Shown here: piece by piece, positions 62,530-64,000 of the stretch
How the letters are laid out: each line of letters opens with the position of its first letter
Numbering within the stretch: the first letter of the stretch is position 1
From: JAIXWP01 sp041391745
GTDB lineage: Bacteria > Bacteroidota > Bacteroidia > Flavobacteriales_D > Sanyastnellaceae
Direction of reading: 5' to 3'
NCBI GenBank assembly: GCA_041391745.1
Contig: JAWKNK010000005.1
Location: 1-64,000 of the forward strand
DNA length: 64,000 nucleotides
Program-made: the position numbers and the translations under genes
The notes under the pieces: generated by a model
The model's database searches: none
The model's input: only the letters and a program-made list of their open reading frames with translations
What the model was told of the DNA's origin: nothing

Positions 62530-64000
62530 CAACTCAATGATGAGTCCGATACTTGGAAGCAATACACCATTCGAATTTTCCAAAATATTCGGTAAATAGG
62601 AATTCGGATTGTTTGGATCTACTATAGGATTTCCGCTTGCATCTCTTTCCACATCAAGGATAGGTTTTACAATTGTTTTATAGTTGTATATATTTTGAAT
62701 ATCCAAGAACAAATCGAGGCTCCATTTATCAAAAAACCATTTTTTATCTACACGAATATCTAATTGATGAAAAGCAGAATAGCGCAACGAATTTACTCTA
62801 CTCCAGTCGGTAAGACCTGCACCAAATCTATCCCAATTCGAAATCAACATGGACGCAGAAACATTGTCGGGCGTGTATGGTAGTCCACCACTGAATTGAA
62901 ATCTCCCTCCTACTTCCCAATTTTTCTTCAACTTTTTGCCACCCGTCAAGCTCAACAGATGTCGGCTATCCCAGCTTGAAGGAGCCCAATTTCCGCTCAA
63001 TGTGGTAAACTCACTTCTCACAAATGTATAAGATGCAATTCCGTACCATCCATTGTAGAATTTTTGTTGAAATAGGAACTCAACACCATAAGCTCTTCCC
63101 TCACCTTCAAACACAATCTGCTCGTTTCCAATTACTCCAAAATCAGCACCTAAATTAGCCAAACTCACTCCTTTAGCAACACTCAAAGGATACTGATCAT
63201 AGCCCTTATAGAACCCTTCCACACTGATAATCGAATTTCGAGCCGACCAATCGTATTCAAGTCCTGCAACGACTTGCTTATTTCGGATATATCTAGAATT
63301 TTTATTTTGTAAAATTCCGTCCTGTTCATAGCCAAGAATAGTATAAACAGGAAGTTGATAATAAATGCCAGTATTCGCATTAAAGCTCCATTGGGGAGCA
63401 AAATTGTACTTCAAAGAAACTCGAGGAGACACTTGATTTATTGGATTTGCCATATCATCATTGTAGTTGGCACCATCCACTCGAACACCAGCAGAGAGTA
63501 TGATTTTATTATTCAAAAAAGCTTTACTGCTTTGTACAAAGGCATTGTATTTCCACAAATCAATTCCCGATTTTTGATTTACAGCAACTGTTGTGTCTAA
63601 TGCATTATTGTAAAAGAAACTTGAATTTGACAGACGATATTTGGCATATTCCCCACCTCCTCCAATCAATAATTTCAAACCATTACTAAAGTTTCGCTTA
63701 TGTTCAAGCCTCATTTTATTCTCGGCTTCTGTGCTCGTATAATCAAGTGTTTTTGGTAAATTCTCATCATTATTGGTGTATTTAAATGCTTCATTATTTA
63801 GCATATTTCTACTTAGCACCAATGAGGTTCTTCCCTTTTCTCCGTAGTGATCCCACTTTATACCAGAAGTATAATTCCATTGTTGATTGATTACCAAATT
63901 GGCCAACAAATATTTATTCCTCAAATAATCTTCAGAGGTGCTGTCATCTGCCAATTTCAAGTTCAGCTGGAACTGATCCAAAGCACCTAGTGAAATAAAA
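62527..64000 (-). CDS. TonB-dependent receptor, C-terminal part (starts outside window)
   Basis: The frame is open to the window edge (491 codons) and ends at TAA 62527. It consists of alternating beta-strands of an outer-membrane barrel with aromatic girdles: NEAFKYTNNDENLPKTLDYT, SGGLPYTPDNVSASM, FHQLDIRVDKKWFFDKWSLD, and a closing strand ending SIGLIIEL with C-terminal hydrophobic residues. The plug lies outside the window. The substrate is unknown. It is a different gene from the receptor at the other end of the window. Confidence 0.85.
   Translation of the reverse strand, partial: FISLGALDQFQLNLKLADDSTSEDYLRNKYLLANLVINQQWNYTSGIKWDHYGEKGRTSLVLSRNMLNNEAFKYTNNDENLPKTLDYTSTEAENKMRLEHKRNFSNGLKLLIGGGGEYAKYRLSNSSFFYNNALDTTVAVNQKSGIDLWKYNAFVQSSKAFLNNKIILSAGVRVDGANYNDDMANPINQVSPRVSLKYNFAPQWSFNANTGIYYQLPVYTILGYEQDGILQNKNSRYIRNKQVVAGLEYDWSARNSIISVEGFYKGYDQYPLSVAKGVSLANLGADFGVIGNEQIVFEGEGRAYGVEFLFQQKFYNGWYGIASYTFVRSEFTTLSGNWAPSSWDSRHLLSLTGGKKLKKNWEVGGRFQFSGGLPYTPDNVSASMLISNWDRFGAGLTDWSRVNSLRYSAFHQLDIRVDKKWFFDKWSLDLFLDIQNIYNYKTIVKPILDVERDASGNPIVDPNNPNSYLPNILENSNGVLLPSIGLIIEL

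Overview
The window is an AT-rich chromosome segment from a member of the Bacteroidota, most likely a Flavobacteriales lineage (Cryomorphaceae/Crocinitomicaceae-like). Four extracellular proteins end in a type IX secretion (T9SS) type A sorting domain. Several promoters fit the Bacteroidota pattern TTG-N17-23-TAnnTTTG, menaquinone is the quinone, and many lineage-typical families occur (PorE-like OmpA protein, DUF2752/CCC-motif pair, DUF4197, DUF4920, DUF3078, DUF2851, DUF7009, IcmF). I saw no rRNA, tRNA, insertion sequence, prophage or CRISPR array. No gene-free stretch exceeds about 300 bases.

Layout. 1-4.1 kb (minus): start of a TonB-dependent receptor, a duplicated T9SS protein and an ArsR regulator, the last two broken. 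4.2-11.6 kb (plus, except the transferase): three small membrane proteins, a badly frameshifted fused isobutyryl-CoA mutase (icmF), a DUF4197 lipoprotein, exonuclease III, a convergent arginyl-transferase-like gene and a small ORF. 11.8-14.2 kb (minus): a T9SS protein with five fasciclin domains. 14.5-18.5 kb (plus): a secreted protein, a 2OG-Fe(II) oxygenase, DUF7009, moaA and moeA. 18.5-20.1 kb (minus): ECF sigma factor, putative anti-sigma factor and Spy-like protein. 20.1-25.3 kb: pyrD (plus), then rarA, trmD, a broken aldo/keto reductase and a three-PAS protein (minus). 25.4-32.2 kb: PorE-like protein, DUF4920, M16 peptidase, a repeat protein, a broken lipoprotein, an ECF sigma factor with a coupled 50-residue ORF, and DUF3078. 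32.3-43.7 kb (minus): TPR lipoprotein, accA, then a menaquinone operon transcribed menI-menF-menD-menB-menA-(acyltransferase-like)-menC-menE-rdgB. 43.8-47.0 kb: an orphan response regulator (plus) facing rsmG, an ECF sigma factor and a glycosyltransferase (minus). 47.1-54.9 kb (minus): a lysyl-endopeptidase-like T9SS protease, lipoprotein, uvrB, rplI-rpsR-rpsF, PspC-like protein and DUF2851. 55-64 kb: lipoprotein, a PNGase F-related T9SS protein and a Crp/Fnr regulator (plus), then an aminotransferase, an anti-sigma/sigma pair, GNAT, S4 protein and the C-terminal part of a second TonB-dependent receptor (minus).

The strongest unexplained signal is technical or evolutionary. Ten genes carry single- or double-base indels or in-frame stops, including normally conserved ones (rsmG, menF, icmF). 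The lesions sit in short patches at 2.8-4.1, 6.1-7.7, 13.5-14.1, 23.2-23.4, 29.9-30.2, 42.9, 44.9-45.3 and 46.9 kb, while the DNA between is clean. The broken reading frames still encode conserved motifs when the frame is switched. That fits low-quality sequence better than real gene decay, although decay cannot be excluded from one sequence. I found no convincing new defence or biosynthetic system. The best candidates for new biology are the ArsR/DUF2752/CCC/DUF6069 membrane-protein group, the oxygenase-DUF7009-moaA-moeA unit, the acyltransferase inside the menaquinone operon, the WL-NG repeat protein beside the M16 peptidase, and the peptide coupled to the ECF sigma factor.
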